A DNA stretch of 44,002 nt, from assembly GCA_017448355.1 (NCBI GenBank), contig JAFSLQ010000045.1:1-44002 (forward strand), given 5' to 3'. The position numbers and the translations under genes were made by a program. The notes below the pieces were generated by a model, which saw only the letters and a program-made list of their open reading frames with translations, was not told the DNA's origin and ran no database searches. Numbering within the stretch: the stretch's first letter is position 1; each line of letters begins with the position of its first letter. The stretch is from Clostridia bacterium (GTDB lineage: Bacteria > Bacillota > Clostridia > Christensenellales > Borkfalkiaceae). Shown here one piece after another: positions 33,230 through 42,197 of the stretch.

Positions 33230-35387
33230 CTTTAACGTACTTACAAGTTTTGGACGAACACTTGATTTTTTTACCGACTTTTACTAAATACTCGCCGCAC
33301 TCTGGACATTTTTCGCCGGTCGGAATATCCCAACTCATAAACTTACAGTCGGGATAACCCGTACAGCCGTAGAAAATTTTACCGGACTTTGACGTCATTT
33401 TTTTAGTAGGTTTCCCGCAAACGGGACATACCCCTTCTAAATTGTCCGGTGCAAGACTTATGGTATTTTTACACTTCGGATAGTTGGAACACGCCAAGAA
33501 TTTACCGAATTTACCTTCCCTTTCCACCATAATGCCGCCGCACTTTTCACAAATCCTGTCCGTCGGGATAACCGTCTTTTCATTGACGGGTTTAATGTTT
33601 TTACAGTTCGGGTAATTAGAACATGCGTAATAATTTCCGTATCTTCCACTTTTTATTATCATCGGCGCGCCGCATTTATCGCACTTGACGTCGGTGATAC
33701 GCGAATTTTCAAGTTGTTTTTCAAACGGCGCGTAGAACTCGGCGATAAGATTATGCCAGTCCTTTCCGCTTATACCTATCGCGTCCAAATCGTCTTCCAT
33801 TTTCGCGGTAAAGCCCACGTTCATAATATCGGGGAAATACTTTACGAGAAAATCGATTAATTCGTAACTTATCGGATTCGGCACGAGATATTTTTTGTCT
33901 TTTTTAACGTATTCGCGCTTTTTATCGGTTAGCTTTGCCATAATCGTCGCGTACGTCGAAGGTCTGCCGATGCCCTTGTCTTCCATATTCTTTATAAGCG
34001 TCGCTTCGGTAAACCGAACCGGTGGCTTTGTAAATTTTTGTTCTTTTAAAATATCTTTAAGAGTAAGCGCGTCGTCTCTTTCAAGCGGCGGCAACAGCGC
34101 GTTGCCGTTTTCTTCGTCTTCTTCCTTTTTGGTATCGTCGTAAACGGCGGTATAACCCTTAAAGGTCATCGTTTTTCCGCTAGTCTTAAAGGTATAGTCG
34201 CCCGCTTTAACTTCTACCGCCACGCTGTCGTAAAGCGCTTCGGACATCTGCGACGCGATAAACCTGTCGTAGATAAGTTTATACAGTTTGTACTGGTTTT
34301 TATCGAGAATATTTTTAACGCTTTCGGGCGTTCTCGCTACGCTTATGGGGCGAATCGCTTCGTGCGCGTCCTGCGCGTCTTTCTTGGTACGGTAGATATT
34401 AGGCTTTAAGGGCGCATATTTTTCGCCGTAAGTCGATTTGATATAATCGAGTGCGGCGGCTTGCGCTTCGGTAGAAACACGAACCGAGTCCGTTCTCATA
34501 TACGTTATAAGCGCGACGTTGCCCTTTTCCGTTTCAACGCCTTCGTAAAGGCGCTGGGCTATCTGCATAACCTGCGGCGCGGTGATGTTAAGTTTTATCG
34601 AACCGTCCTGTTGCAAAGTACTCGTGATAAACGGTGCGGGCGCGTGCGATTTTACAACCGACTTTTTAACGTCCGACACGTAAAACGGCAAAGTTTTTAA
34701 GGCGTTTACCGTCTCTTCCGCTTCCTGGGCGTTCTTCGGCTTATATTTTTTGCCCGCTTTTTCGACTAAAAGGGCTTTGAAACTTTTTTCGCCGCCTTTT
34801 TGCACTTCCGCTCTTATGTTCCAGTATTCAACGGGTACGAAAGCCGTTATCTCACGCTCACGGTCGACGACCATTTTAAGCGCGACCGACTGTACCCTGC
34901 CCGCTGACAGCGTTTCGTTAAGCCTGCTGCTTGCGGCGGGCGAAATGCTGTAACCGACTATGCGATCGAGAACCCTTCTCGCCTGCTGTGCGTCGACTAA
35001 ATTCATATCGATTTTGCGCGGGTTATTGAGTGCGTTTAAAACCGCTTTTTCCGAAATTTCGTTAAACTCTATACGGTTTTTTTCGTTCGGATTTAAATTA
35101 AGCACTTCGGCTAAATGCCACGAAATCGCTTCACCTTCCCTATCGGGGTCGGTTGCGAGATAGATTTTATCCGCTTTGTCCGCGTCGGCTTTAAGTTTTT
35201 TTATGTCTGCCTTTTTCTCCGCGGAAATTTCATAATGCGGCTCGAAATTGCCGCTGATATTTACGCCCATGCGGTTTACGGGCAAATCCCTGATATGCCC
35301 TTTCGATGCGTCTACCTTAAAATCGCCTTTTAAGAATTTTTCTATCGTTTTCGCCTTGTGCGGCGATTCCACTATAATCAGTTGCAT
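33219..35387 (-). CDS. topA: DNA topoisomerase I
   Basis: Type IA topoisomerase that relaxes negative supercoils. The Toprim domain has VESPHK (6-11) and the acidic triad D80-x-D82-x-E84 (ATDPDREGE). The catalytic tyrosine is Y296 in YMRTDSVR. After about residue 590 there are three to four C-terminal Cys4 zinc ribbons (CDKC...CSNYPNC, CEKC...CSNYPKC, CPVC...CTGYPDC, CPEC...C). Length 722. GGGAGAAC lies upstream, and the start directly follows the dprA stop. Confidence 0.97.
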   Translation of the reverse strand: MQLIIVESPHKAKTIEKFLKGDFKVDASKGHIRDLPVNRMGVNISGNFEPHYEISAEKKADIKKLKADADKADKIYLATDPDREGEAISWHLAEVLNLNPNEKNRIEFNEISEKAVLNALNNPRKIDMNLVDAQQARRVLDRIVGYSISPAASSRLNETLSAGRVQSVALKMVVDREREITAFVPVEYWNIRAEVQKGGEKSFKALLVEKAGKKYKPKNAQEAEETVNALKTLPFYVSDVKKSVVKSHAPAPFITSTLQQDGSIKLNITAPQVMQIAQRLYEGVETEKGNVALITYMRTDSVRVSTEAQAAALDYIKSTYGEKYAPLKPNIYRTKKDAQDAHEAIRPISVARTPESVKNILDKNQYKLYKLIYDRFIASQMSEALYDSVAVEVKAGDYTFKTSGKTMTFKGYTAVYDDTKKEEDEENGNALLPPLERDDALTLKDILKEQKFTKPPVRFTEATLIKNMEDKGIGRPSTYATIMAKLTDKKREYVKKDKKYLVPNPISYELIDFLVKYFPDIMNVGFTAKMEDDLDAIGISGKDWHNLIAEFYAPFEKQLENSRITDVKCDKCGAPMIIKSGRYGNYYACSNYPNCKNIKPVNEKTVIPTDRICEKCGGIMVEREGKFGKFLACSNYPKCKNTISLAPDNLEGVCPVCGKPTKKMTSKSGKIFYGCTGYPDCKFMSWDIPTGEKCPECGEYLVKVGKKIKCSSKTCKYVKDEG

Positions 35388-36479
35388 TTAGTTCTCCCGA
35401 TTACGGACAAGTCCGTATGTGTTAGTTCCGTTTTTATATACTACGCCTTTTATTTCCAGCACCGTAAGCGCGGAAGTAATTTCGTATACCTGTTTATTTA
35501 ACCGTTCCGCTACTTTCTCTATATGTAGCGGAGAATCCTTTAATGCCGACACAATTTCTCTTTCCGTGTCGGAAAAATGCGTTTCTTCTTCCGTTTTACT
35601 CTCTATCCCGTAAAAAGATAATATATCCTTAGGACTATCGGCTAATATTGCGCCGTTTTTAATAAGTTCGTTAGTTCCCGTGCCCGATTCTATGCCGACT
35701 GAGTACGGAACGGCAAACAAGTCTCTGCCGTAGTCGATAGCGTATCCCGCCGTGTACATCGTGCCGCTTTTAAGCCTACCGCTCACGATAAGCGTGCCGA
35801 CAGACAGCCCCGCGATAATCCTGTTGCGCACGGGAAACATAAACGGCATCGCCTTAACGTCTTCCCTTTGTTCCGATATAACAAGCCCTTTTTCGGCAAT
35901 TTTATCTATAAGCCCCGCGTTTAAGGCAGGATAAATATTGTTTAGTCCGCTTGCGGAAACGGCTATAACTTTGCCGCTACTTAACCCCGCTTTAAGCACT
36001 TCGCTGTCAACACCTTCGGCTGTACCCGTTACAAGCGTAAACCCGCCGTTTATAAGTTCCGTCGAAAAATCTTTTGCGACAGATAGCGATAACGGTATAC
36101 TTTTTCTGCTACCGACTATGCCGAAAATCTCGTTTTTCAAAAGTTCCGAATTGCCTTTGGCATACAGCGCAAGCGGCGGTTCGGGTATCTCTTTAAGCCG
36201 TTCGGGATATAATTCGGACTCCGCCGTTATTGCGATTTCACCCGCCGCTTCAAGTTTAGAAAGCGTTTCCTTTAAATAATTTCCGTTTGCCGAACAATAT
36301 AAAACGTTATACCCTGCGTCGCCTAGTGCCGCCGTAATTTCCGCCTTACTTGTCTCAATAGTGCGCTTTAAATCGGACTTAAAGAGTAACAACTCATAAA
36401 GCGCGCGCTTGTTTTTATAATCTATTTCGTGAAAACTGTCAAGCCAGATGATTAAAAGTTCTTTCTCGCTATATTTCAT
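35388..36479 (-). CDS. dprA: DNA-processing protein DprA (Smf)
   Basis: Loads RecA on incoming single-stranded DNA during natural transformation; also widely conserved in non-competent bacteria. The Rossmann-fold core shows GIVGSRK (108-114), the variant TGTAEGVDSEVLKAG, FPVRNRIIAGLS, and SGTMYTAGYAIDYGRDLFAVP. A C-terminal winged helix (about 300-360) follows. The N-terminal 60 residues are divergent. Length 363. No Shine-Dalgarno sequence precedes the ATG, which lies three bases from the comM stop, so translation is probably coupled. Confidence 0.93.
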   Translation of the reverse strand: MKYSEKELLIIWLDSFHEIDYKNKRALYELLLFKSDLKRTIETSKAEITAALGDAGYNVLYCSANGNYLKETLSKLEAAGEIAITAESELYPERLKEIPEPPLALYAKGNSELLKNEIFGIVGSRKSIPLSLSVAKDFSTELINGGFTLVTGTAEGVDSEVLKAGLSSGKVIAVSASGLNNIYPALNAGLIDKIAEKGLVISEQREDVKAMPFMFPVRNRIIAGLSVGTLIVSGRLKSGTMYTAGYAIDYGRDLFAVPYSVGIESGTGTNELIKNGAILADSPKDILSFYGIESKTEEETHFSDTEREIVSALKDSPLHIEKVAERLNKQVYEITSALTVLEIKGVVYKNGTNTYGLVRNREN

Positions 36480-36481
36480 TT

Positions 36482-37990
36482 TCAGCAGTTCCGATAATTT
36501 ATCGCTTCTAAAAGATGCTTAGGCAGTATCTCGTCGTATAAATCCATATCCGCGATGGTGCGTGCGACTTTGACTATTCTGCTGCGCGCACGGGGCGAAA
36601 GATGCAAATTGTCATAAGCGTTTTTAAGAATTTTTTCGCACTCATCCGACAGCGCGCAATATTTTAAAAGGTGTTTTTCGCCCATATCGCCGTTTACGTT
36701 TATGTCGTCATTTTTAAAGCGTTCCGCCTGAATTTTACGCGTGCGATTGACACGCCGCCGTATTTCTTCGCTCGTTTCCCCGTTAGTTTTATCTGTAAGT
36801 TCCGAATATTTCACTTCGTCGACGTCGATTTTTATATCTATCCTGTCAAGTAATGGCCCTGAAATTTTCGCGCGGTATTTTGCTATTTCGTGCGGAGTAC
36901 AGGTACACTCCTTATCCGCTGAACCGTAATTACCGCAAGGACAGGGATTCATACTTCCGCAAAGAATAAAGTTAGCGGGATATTTAACTGTCCCCGACGC
37001 CCTTGAAACGGTTATAACCCCGTCTTCCAGCGGCTGACGAAGCGCTTCTAAGGTCGCGCGGCTGTATTCCGGCATCTCGTCCAAAAACAGCACGCCGTTG
37101 TGCGCTAAACTTATTTCGCCGGGGCGAAGAGTTGCCCCGCCGCCTGTTAGCGCCACGCTTGAAGCCGTGTGATGCGGGGAACGAAAAGGTCTTAAATTTA
37201 CAATGCCTTCTCTATCGAGTAGCCCCGCGACGGAATAAATTTTCGTCGTTTCAATCGCTTCTTCGAAGGTCATATCGGGCATAATGGACGGAATACATTT
37301 TGCAAGCATAGTTTTGCCCGTACCGGGCGCACCGACAAAGAGTATATTATGCCCGCCGGACACCGCCACTTCCAAAGCGCGCCTTGCAACAGCCTGTCCT
37401 TTAACGAACGCCATATCCGAATCATAAGTTTTAGCGTTATGCATAAAGTCAAGTCGCGTGGTCATCACCTTTTCAAGCGGCTTTAAGCCCGACAAGTGGT
37501 CGATAACTTCCGAAAGGTTTTCCGCCGCATAAACTTTTGCGCCCAAAACAAAAGACGCTTCTTTTGCGTTATCCTTTGGCACGATAAAGGTTTTATACCC
37601 GTTTGAAAGTGCGGAAATAAGCATAGGCAACACGCCCGCGGCGCTTCTTAAACTTCCGTCGAGAGAGAGTTCGCCCAAAAATACCGTATTTTGGTCGTTA
37701 AACACAAGTTGACCTGTCGCGGCAAGCACGCCGATTGCAAGCGGAAGGTCGAACGCCGAACCGCTTTTTTTGATAAAAGCGGGCGCAAAATTCGCGGTTA
37801 TTTTTTTAGCGGGCAAAATTCTCCCCGAATTTTTGATTGCGGAACGGACGCGTTCTTTGGATTCTTTAACCGCCGCGTCGCCAAGTCCCACGATATCGAA
37901 AGCGGGTAGCCCGTTGTTTACGTCAACTTCAACGCTGACGGGAACACCCGTAAGACCTTGAAGTGTAAAACTTTGAATTTTCGCTATCAT
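36482..37990 (-). CDS. comM: YifB/ComM family Mg chelatase-like AAA+ ATPase
   Basis: Hexameric helicase-like ATPase that promotes branch migration during transformation in other bacteria. The N-terminal Lon-S16-like domain (about 1-170) includes GLPAFDIVGLGDAAVKESKERV. The AAA+ core has Walker A GAPGTGKTM (220-228), Walker B VLFLDEMPE near 300 and the CPCGNYG cysteines. The C-terminal Mg-chelatase-related domain contains SPRARSRI. Length 502. It has a strong own promoter and a hairpin at the mRNA 5' end. The comM-dprA-topA order is common. Confidence 0.94.
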   Translation of the reverse strand: MIAKIQSFTLQGLTGVPVSVEVDVNNGLPAFDIVGLGDAAVKESKERVRSAIKNSGRILPAKKITANFAPAFIKKSGSAFDLPLAIGVLAATGQLVFNDQNTVFLGELSLDGSLRSAAGVLPMLISALSNGYKTFIVPKDNAKEASFVLGAKVYAAENLSEVIDHLSGLKPLEKVMTTRLDFMHNAKTYDSDMAFVKGQAVARRALEVAVSGGHNILFVGAPGTGKTMLAKCIPSIMPDMTFEEAIETTKIYSVAGLLDREGIVNLRPFRSPHHTASSVALTGGGATLRPGEISLAHNGVLFLDEMPEYSRATLEALRQPLEDGVITVSRASGTVKYPANFILCGSMNPCPCGNYGSADKECTCTPHEIAKYRAKISGPLLDRIDIKIDVDEVKYSELTDKTNGETSEEIRRRVNRTRKIQAERFKNDDINVNGDMGEKHLLKYCALSDECEKILKNAYDNLHLSPRARSRIVKVARTIADMDLYDEILPKHLLEAINYRNC

Positions 37991-38020
37991 ACTCTTTTGC
38001 GTACCGATTTTATGGTAATT

Positions 38021-38040
38021 TTGCCCGAAATTTTCGGCAA
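38021..38040 (-). repeat. Hairpin at the 5' end of the comM transcript
   Basis: Minus strand TTGCCGAAA / TTTCGGGCAA with one bulged G. It begins a few bases after the predicted start site of the comM promoter, so it would cap the mRNA. It has no T tract. Confidence 0.5.
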
Positions 38041-38049
38041 TTTAAAAAC

Positions 38050-38078
38050 ATTATATAATATTTTACTTTAATTGTAAA
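38050..38078 (-). promoter_or_regulatory. Sigma-A promoter of comM-dprA-topA run
   Basis: Minus strand TTTACA (38073-38078), 17-base spacer, TATAAT (38050-38055), about 60 bases before the comM ATG and just after the rplS terminator. Confidence 0.8.
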
Positions 38079-38132
38079 CGCTTTTAACTTAAAAATCGCT
38101 TATAGAATAGATAAAAAAACTTTAAAACAAGC

Positions 38133-38161
38133 AAAACACCGCGTGTATAGCGCGGTGTTTT
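38133..38161 (-). terminator. Terminator after rplS
   Basis: Eleven-pair stem AAAACACCGCG / CGCGGTGTTTT with a 7-base loop. The minus-strand tail is TTTTGCTTGTTTT. It separates the ylxM-to-rplS operon from comM. Confidence 0.85.
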
Positions 38162-38176
38162 TCACTTGTAAAAAAC

Positions 38177-38524
38177 TTATTTTGTAATTTCTTTAACTTT
38201 CGCAGCCTTACCGGTTCTTGCGCGAAGATAATAAAGTTTTGCCCTTCTTACCTTACCACGGCGAACAACCTGAATATCCGCAACCTTCGGCGAGTGAATC
38301 GGGAAAGTTTTTTCCACACCGATACCGAAAGACAAACGTCTTACCGTAAACGTTTCGGAAATTCCGCCGTGCTTTTTGGCGATAACAACGCCTTCAAAAG
38401 CCTGCAATCTTTCTCTGTCGCCTTCAATAACCTTTACCATTACTTTAACGGTATCGCCGACAGCGAACTGCGGCAACGATTCTTTTACGCTTTCCTGATT
38501 AATCGCGTCGATAATCTTACTCAT
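38177..38524 (-). CDS. rplS: 50S ribosomal protein L19
   Basis: Large-subunit protein at the 30S-50S interface, 115 residues. Visible family motifs are [22 protein letters not shown]-like (21-42), [25 protein letters not shown] and the C-terminal [22 protein letters not shown] precedes the ATG. In Bacillus rplS directly follows trmD; here it lies after yraN and has its own promoter. Confidence 0.98.
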   Translation of the reverse strand: MSKIIDAINQESVKESLPQFAVGDTVKVMVKVIEGDRERLQAFEGVVIAKKHGGISETFTVRRLSFGIGVEKTFPIHSPKVADIQVVRRGKVRRAKLYYLRARTGKAAKVKEITK

Positions 38525-38607
38525 ATTGCTTATTTCTCCTTTAATAATACTTGACGTTCATTGGCGAAAATCATAGTTTCCCAAGCGGAACGCCCGCAAG
38601 CCTATAT

Positions 38608-38636
38608 AATATACCATATTTTTTGCCCTTTGGCAA
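38608..38636 (-). promoter_or_regulatory. Promoter of rplS
   Basis: Minus strand TTGCCA (38631-38636), 17-base spacer, TATATT (38608-38613), followed by a leader of roughly 75 bases with a small GCGG/CCGC hairpin. The leader could hold an L19 autoregulatory site, but I cannot show it. Confidence 0.65.
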
Positions 38637-38641
38637 GCGTT

Positions 38642-39007
38642 TTACAGCGAAAACGCGTCTATTATATGATTTATTTTTCCATTTTCAACTTCTATTACGT
38701 CAAACCTTACCGCCGTATCCGTAAGATTTTTCGACGTTAAATACGCCGTCGCTATTTTAAAATACTTTTGCCTTTTGCGGTAGTCTACCGCTTCGCTAGG
38801 CGCACCGAAACTCTCGCTTGAACGGGTTTTCACTTCGCAAAAAACCGTGTAATCGCCGTCCTTTGCGATTATATCTATTTCGCCGAACGAATTTTTATAA
38901 TTTCGTTCTAAAATCTTTATATTCTGCGATTTCAGGTACTTTGCGGCTTGTTCTTCGCCTAATTTTCCCAGAAGTTTTTTATGAAAGTTTTTCTGTGCAA
39001 ACTGCAA
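38642..39007 (-). CDS. yraN: YraN/UPF0102 family endonuclease-like protein
   Basis: Small restriction-endonuclease-fold protein of unknown role, 121 residues. The nuclease-like core reads GEIDIIAKDGDYTVFCEVKTRSS (41-63), with E42, D44 and the ExK pair at 57/59. The start is a TTG at 39007 lying inside rnhB (49-base overlap), with GGGAGA upstream; no ATG precedes the conserved LGEEQAAKYL segment. yraN next to rnhB is a common arrangement. Confidence 0.88.
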   Translation of the reverse strand: MQFAQKNFHKKLLGKLGEEQAAKYLKSQNIKILERNYKNSFGEIDIIAKDGDYTVFCEVKTRSSESFGAPSEAVDYRKRQKYFKIATAYLTSKNLTDTAVRFDVIEVENGKINHIIDAFSL

Positions 39008-39558
39008 GGACCTATCTCCCGAATTTTATCTATATGCGCTTTCGTGCCGTAGCCTTTGTGCTTGTCAAAGCCGTATTCGGGAAATTCTTCCGCCTTTTTT
39101 ATCATAAGATTATCCCTGTACACTTTGGCAACTATCGAAGCGCATCCGATTGTATAACTTTTAAAATCACCTTTAATTATGTATTCCGTGTTAAACGGTA
39201 AGCCTATGTCCAGCCCGTCGCAAAGAACTACGTCAGGCTTAATTTTAAGCCCCATTACTGCGCCCGTCATACACTTTTTTACCGCTTGCAAAATGTTTAT
39301 TTCATCGATTTCCCTTTCCGAAACTTCAAATATTGAACACGCTAACGCCTTTTCACGTATAATTTTCGACAGTTCTTCCCGCTTTTTTGCCGAAAGTTTT
39401 TTGCTGTCGGTAACGCCGTCAACTATATCGTCCATAGGCATTATTACCGCCGCGCACACGACAGGGCCAGCCAAAGGACCTCTGCCCACTTCGTCCACAC
39501 CCGCGATAAACTTTGCGCCGCTATTTATATATTTTCTTTCGTATTCCAAATTATCCAT
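38959..39558 (-). CDS. rnhB: Ribonuclease HII
   Basis: Removes misincorporated ribonucleotides and RNA from RNA-DNA hybrids. The active-site motif GVDEVGRGPLAGPV (20-33) gives D22 and E23. The other acidic residues lie in VLCDGLDIG near 112-114 and in the CASIVAKVYRDNLM segment. Length 199. It starts three bases after the rbgA stop. Its last 16 codons overlap yraN in another frame. Confidence 0.96.
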   Translation of the reverse strand: MDNLEYERKYINSGAKFIAGVDEVGRGPLAGPVVCAAVIMPMDDIVDGVTDSKKLSAKKREELSKIIREKALACSIFEVSEREIDEINILQAVKKCMTGAVMGLKIKPDVVLCDGLDIGLPFNTEYIIKGDFKSYTIGCASIVAKVYRDNLMIKKAEEFPEYGFDKHKGYGTKAHIDKIREIGPCSLHRKTFIKNFWEN

Positions 39559-39561
39559 AAA

Positions 39562-40392
39562 TCAGTCGAGAAAAATTTTGCCTATTCTGCCCTTTCTGAA
39601 ATCGTCTATCACCGCCGCGGACAAGCGCTCGTAATCGAACTCGCCGCCCTTTAACAAAAACCCGCGCCGAACGCAGATAGCGTTCATCATTTCAAGCGGT
39701 TCTTCATTGCCGCTTACGCCGTAGCGTGCTTTTAAAAGTTCGGGGTATTTTCCGGAAAGTTCCTTTAACAGTTCAAACGCAAGGTCGTTAAAATCTATAT
39801 TCGCGTCGTTCATACTGCCGATATACGCTAAATGCTTTGCATATATCTGGTTATCAAACGCGGGCGGCATAGTGCCGGGGGTGTCTAAGAGTTCAAGTTC
39901 GCGAAGCCGTACCCATTGTTTGCCGCGCGTAACGCCCGCCTTATTGCCCGTCTGCGTCTTTTTACCGCCCGACAGCGCGTTTATTATCGTGGATTTACCG
40001 GTATTGGGAATCCCCGCGACCATTATCCGCATAGCGCGGAACAGTCCTTTTTCTTTATTTCGCGCTATTTTTTCCTTTAACAGCGTAAAAATAGCGTCGT
40101 AAAGCGCGTCGACCGTGCGTTTATCGAGTGCGGAAACCGCTACCGCGACTTTTCCTTCTTCGCGGAACTTCGAAATAGCAAAGTTCGCGTCTTTTTTCTC
40201 GATTAAATCGCATTTGTTTAATACGTATAAAACTTTTTTGTCCTTAAAAAGCCCGTCGAGTTTGCGGTTCACGGAAGAAAACGGCGCTCTGCCGTCCAAA
40301 ATTATAATGACGCCGTCAACCGCTTTCAGGTTCTCTTCCATCATGCGCATAGCGGCGGTCATATGCCCCGGAAACCATTGTAAATGTTTCAT
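39562..40392 (-). CDS. rbgA: Ribosome biogenesis GTPase RbgA (YlqF)
   Basis: Circularly permuted GTPase needed for late 50S assembly. The motif order is G4 NKCD (59-62), G1 GIPNTGKS (127-134), G3 DTPG (170-173), which is the permuted arrangement. The N-terminal WFPGHM (6-11) is diagnostic. Length 276. The ATG overlaps the trmD stop as ATGA. Confidence 0.96.
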   Translation of the reverse strand: MKHLQWFPGHMTAAMRMMEENLKAVDGVIIILDGRAPFSSVNRKLDGLFKDKKVLYVLNKCDLIEKKDANFAISKFREEGKVAVAVSALDKRTVDALYDAIFTLLKEKIARNKEKGLFRAMRIMVAGIPNTGKSTIINALSGGKKTQTGNKAGVTRGKQWVRLRELELLDTPGTMPPAFDNQIYAKHLAYIGSMNDANIDFNDLAFELLKELSGKYPELLKARYGVSGNEEPLEMMNAICVRRGFLLKGGEFDYERLSAAVIDDFRKGRIGKIFLD

Positions 40393-41066
40393 CGATTATC
40401 CCCTTTAAGTAAATCGGGGCGATTTTTACGGGTTATTTCTTCCGACTGTTTTTTTCGCCACTCGTCTATTTTTTCGTGATTGCCCGAAATTAAAACTTCG
40501 GGAACGGTAAGCCCCCTGAACTCTCTCGGCTTAGTATAGTGCGGATATTCCAAATACCCTTCCGCAAAACTCTCCTGCATTAAAGAATCGCCGTTAATAA
40601 CGCCGTCAACGTAACGCATAACCGCGTCGACTACCGCCATCGCGGGAATTTCGCCGCCCGTTAAGACAAAGTCGCCGATAGAGAGTTCTTCGTCTATAAA
40701 AAGGTCGATGGCGCGCTGGTCCACGCCTTCGTAATGCCCGCAAAGTAAAAGCAGTCTGTCGCACGCGGCGTACTCTTTAACGACCGATTGCGAAAACACC
40801 CTGCCTTTCGGCGAAAGATACACTCTTTTAGCCTTATGTTCGGGGTCAACTGCCTGTATTGCCGCAGCGATGGGCTGCGCCATCATAACCATCCCCGCGC
40901 CACCGCCGAAAGGCGTATCGTCGCACTTTTTATGCTTATCGAGAGTATAATCGCGTATATCCGTTATAACGATTTCCGCCTTACCGCTTTTTACCGCGCG
41001 ACCTATAACGCTTTCAAAAAGTGGCGTAAACATTTCGGGAAAAAGCGTAAGTATATCAATTCTCAT
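40389..41066 (-). CDS. trmD: tRNA (guanine37-N1)-methyltransferase
   Basis: SPOUT methyltransferase that makes m1G37, preventing frameshifting. The trefoil-knot SAM site is visible as LLLCGHYEGVDQR (near 108-120) and SIGDFVLTGGEIPAM (near 131-145). The N-terminus MRIDILTLFPEMF and DDTPFGGGAGMVM are family hallmarks. Length 225. Overlaps rimM by 11 bases, with GGGGAG inside rimM as the ribosome site. Confidence 0.97.
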   Translation of the reverse strand: MRIDILTLFPEMFTPLFESVIGRAVKSGKAEIVITDIRDYTLDKHKKCDDTPFGGGAGMVMMAQPIAAAIQAVDPEHKAKRVYLSPKGRVFSQSVVKEYAACDRLLLLCGHYEGVDQRAIDLFIDEELSIGDFVLTGGEIPAMAVVDAVMRYVDGVINGDSLMQESFAEGYLEYPHYTKPREFRGLTVPEVLISGNHEKIDEWRKKQSEEITRKNRPDLLKGDNR

Positions 41067-41565
41067 ATAAACTTATCTCCCCGAAACGTTTTTCTTTAAC
41101 GGTAATAATCTTATTTTCGACGTCGACTTTTATCAGCATATCGCGAAGAAAGGGAAATCTTACGGTTATTCCGTCGTCCGTTACGCCCGTAAACACGTCT
41201 GTTTTAGCGGAAATTACTTCCGTTACCGTACAAAGGCGTTTGCCGTTTTCGGTAACGACCGAAGACCCTATAATATCCGCAATAAAATACGTATTCTCTT
41301 CAAGCGGTTCGGCGTCTTCACGATTGACGCACAAAAACTTGCCGCGAAACGTTTCCGCAGAGTTTCTGTCTGTAATTCCCGATAAAGACAAATACACGGC
41401 GTCCGCCGCGACATTCGCGCCGCTTACGCCGTAAATTTTGCCGTCGATTATTACGTTTTTAAGCCTTTTAAACCGCGCGGGATTATCGGTAAGCGGGGTT
41501 ACCCTCATCTCGCCTTTAATTCCGTGCGGCTTGGTTATAAGACCGATTTTTAAAGTATTCTCCAT
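41056..41565 (-). CDS. rimM: 16S rRNA processing protein RimM
   Basis: 30S maturation factor that binds S19 and the 16S head. The ATG at 41565 is chosen because GGGAG lies upstream and residues MENTLKIGLITKPHGIKGEM match the family start; the in-frame start at 41598 would add eleven unlikely residues. The RimM barrel (about 1-85) and the PRC domain (about 93-165, with YFIADIIGSSV) are both present. Length 169. Confidence 0.94.
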   Translation of the reverse strand: MENTLKIGLITKPHGIKGEMRVTPLTDNPARFKRLKNVIIDGKIYGVSGANVAADAVYLSLSGITDRNSAETFRGKFLCVNREDAEPLEENTYFIADIIGSSVVTENGKRLCTVTEVISAKTDVFTGVTDDGITVRFPFLRDMLIKVDVENKIITVKEKRFGEISLYEN

Positions 41566-41616
41566 AGAAATTACTCCCGAAATATCGGGAAAAAGCATAC
41601 GCCTAAAAGTGCGCGT

Positions 41617-41859
41617 CTACTCCGCGTCTTTTTCCTTGATTTCTATATTGTACTTTTTGTTCTCTTTAAGCGAACCCGCTCTCACCAGCGTGCGAAGCGC
41701 TTTCGCAATCTTGCCCTGCCTGCCGATGACTTTGCCCATATCGGAAGGGTCAAGCGTTATCGTAATGTCTACGTTTTTGCCGTCTTCTTTGACGTCGTAA
41801 TTAATAGCGCCTTTATTGTCGGCAAAAGTTTCGACGACGAGTTTAACAAGTTCTAACAT
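41617..41859 (-). CDS. khpA: KH-domain RNA-binding protein KhpA (YlqC)
   Basis: 80-residue single KH domain with the RNA-binding loop VIGRQGKIAKAL (43-54). In other Firmicutes KhpA pairs with KhpB/EloR and affects cell elongation and sRNA binding. AAGGGGTAAG lies before the ATG. It lies in the usual place between rpsP and rimM. Confidence 0.94.
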   Translation of the reverse strand: MLELVKLVVETFADNKGAINYDVKEDGKNVDITITLDPSDMGKVIGRQGKIAKALRTLVRAGSLKENKKYNIEIKEKDAE

Positions 41860-41879
41860 AAACTCTTACCCCTTAATCC

Positions 41880-42176
41880 TTATTTCTTGGACTTACGGAC
41901 TTTCGTTTTGGAAGGTGAAAGTTTAGCGGGCTTTTCGATAATCCCTTGATTGATAAGAATGTTTTTAACGGTCGCGGTCGGCTGAACGCCTTTTTTCAAC
42001 CAGTCAAGCGCCTTATCTTTATCGATAACGACTTCCGCGGGGGTTGCAATCGGATTATAGTGTCCGACTTTGTCTACGTAAGCGCCGTCGCGCGCGTTTC
42101 TGCTGTCCGTGATTACGATACGGTAGAAGGGGGATTTTTTGTCGCCCATTCTTGTTAATCTCATTTTTACTGCCAT
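41880..42176 (-). CDS. rpsP: 30S ribosomal protein S16
   Basis: Early-assembly 30S protein, 98 residues. Visible are [20 protein letters not shown] (1-20), VVTDSR-like [11 protein letters not shown], and VGHYNP. AAAGGAGA precedes the ATG. The C-terminal tail is short and basic. Part of the ffh-rpsP-khpA-rimM-trmD operon. Confidence 0.98.
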   Translation of the reverse strand: MAVKMRLTRMGDKKSPFYRIVITDSRNARDGAYVDKVGHYNPIATPAEVVIDKDKALDWLKKGVQPTATVKNILINQGIIEKPAKLSPSKTKVRKSKK

Positions 42177-42197
42177 TTTTATATTCTCCTTTTCGCG

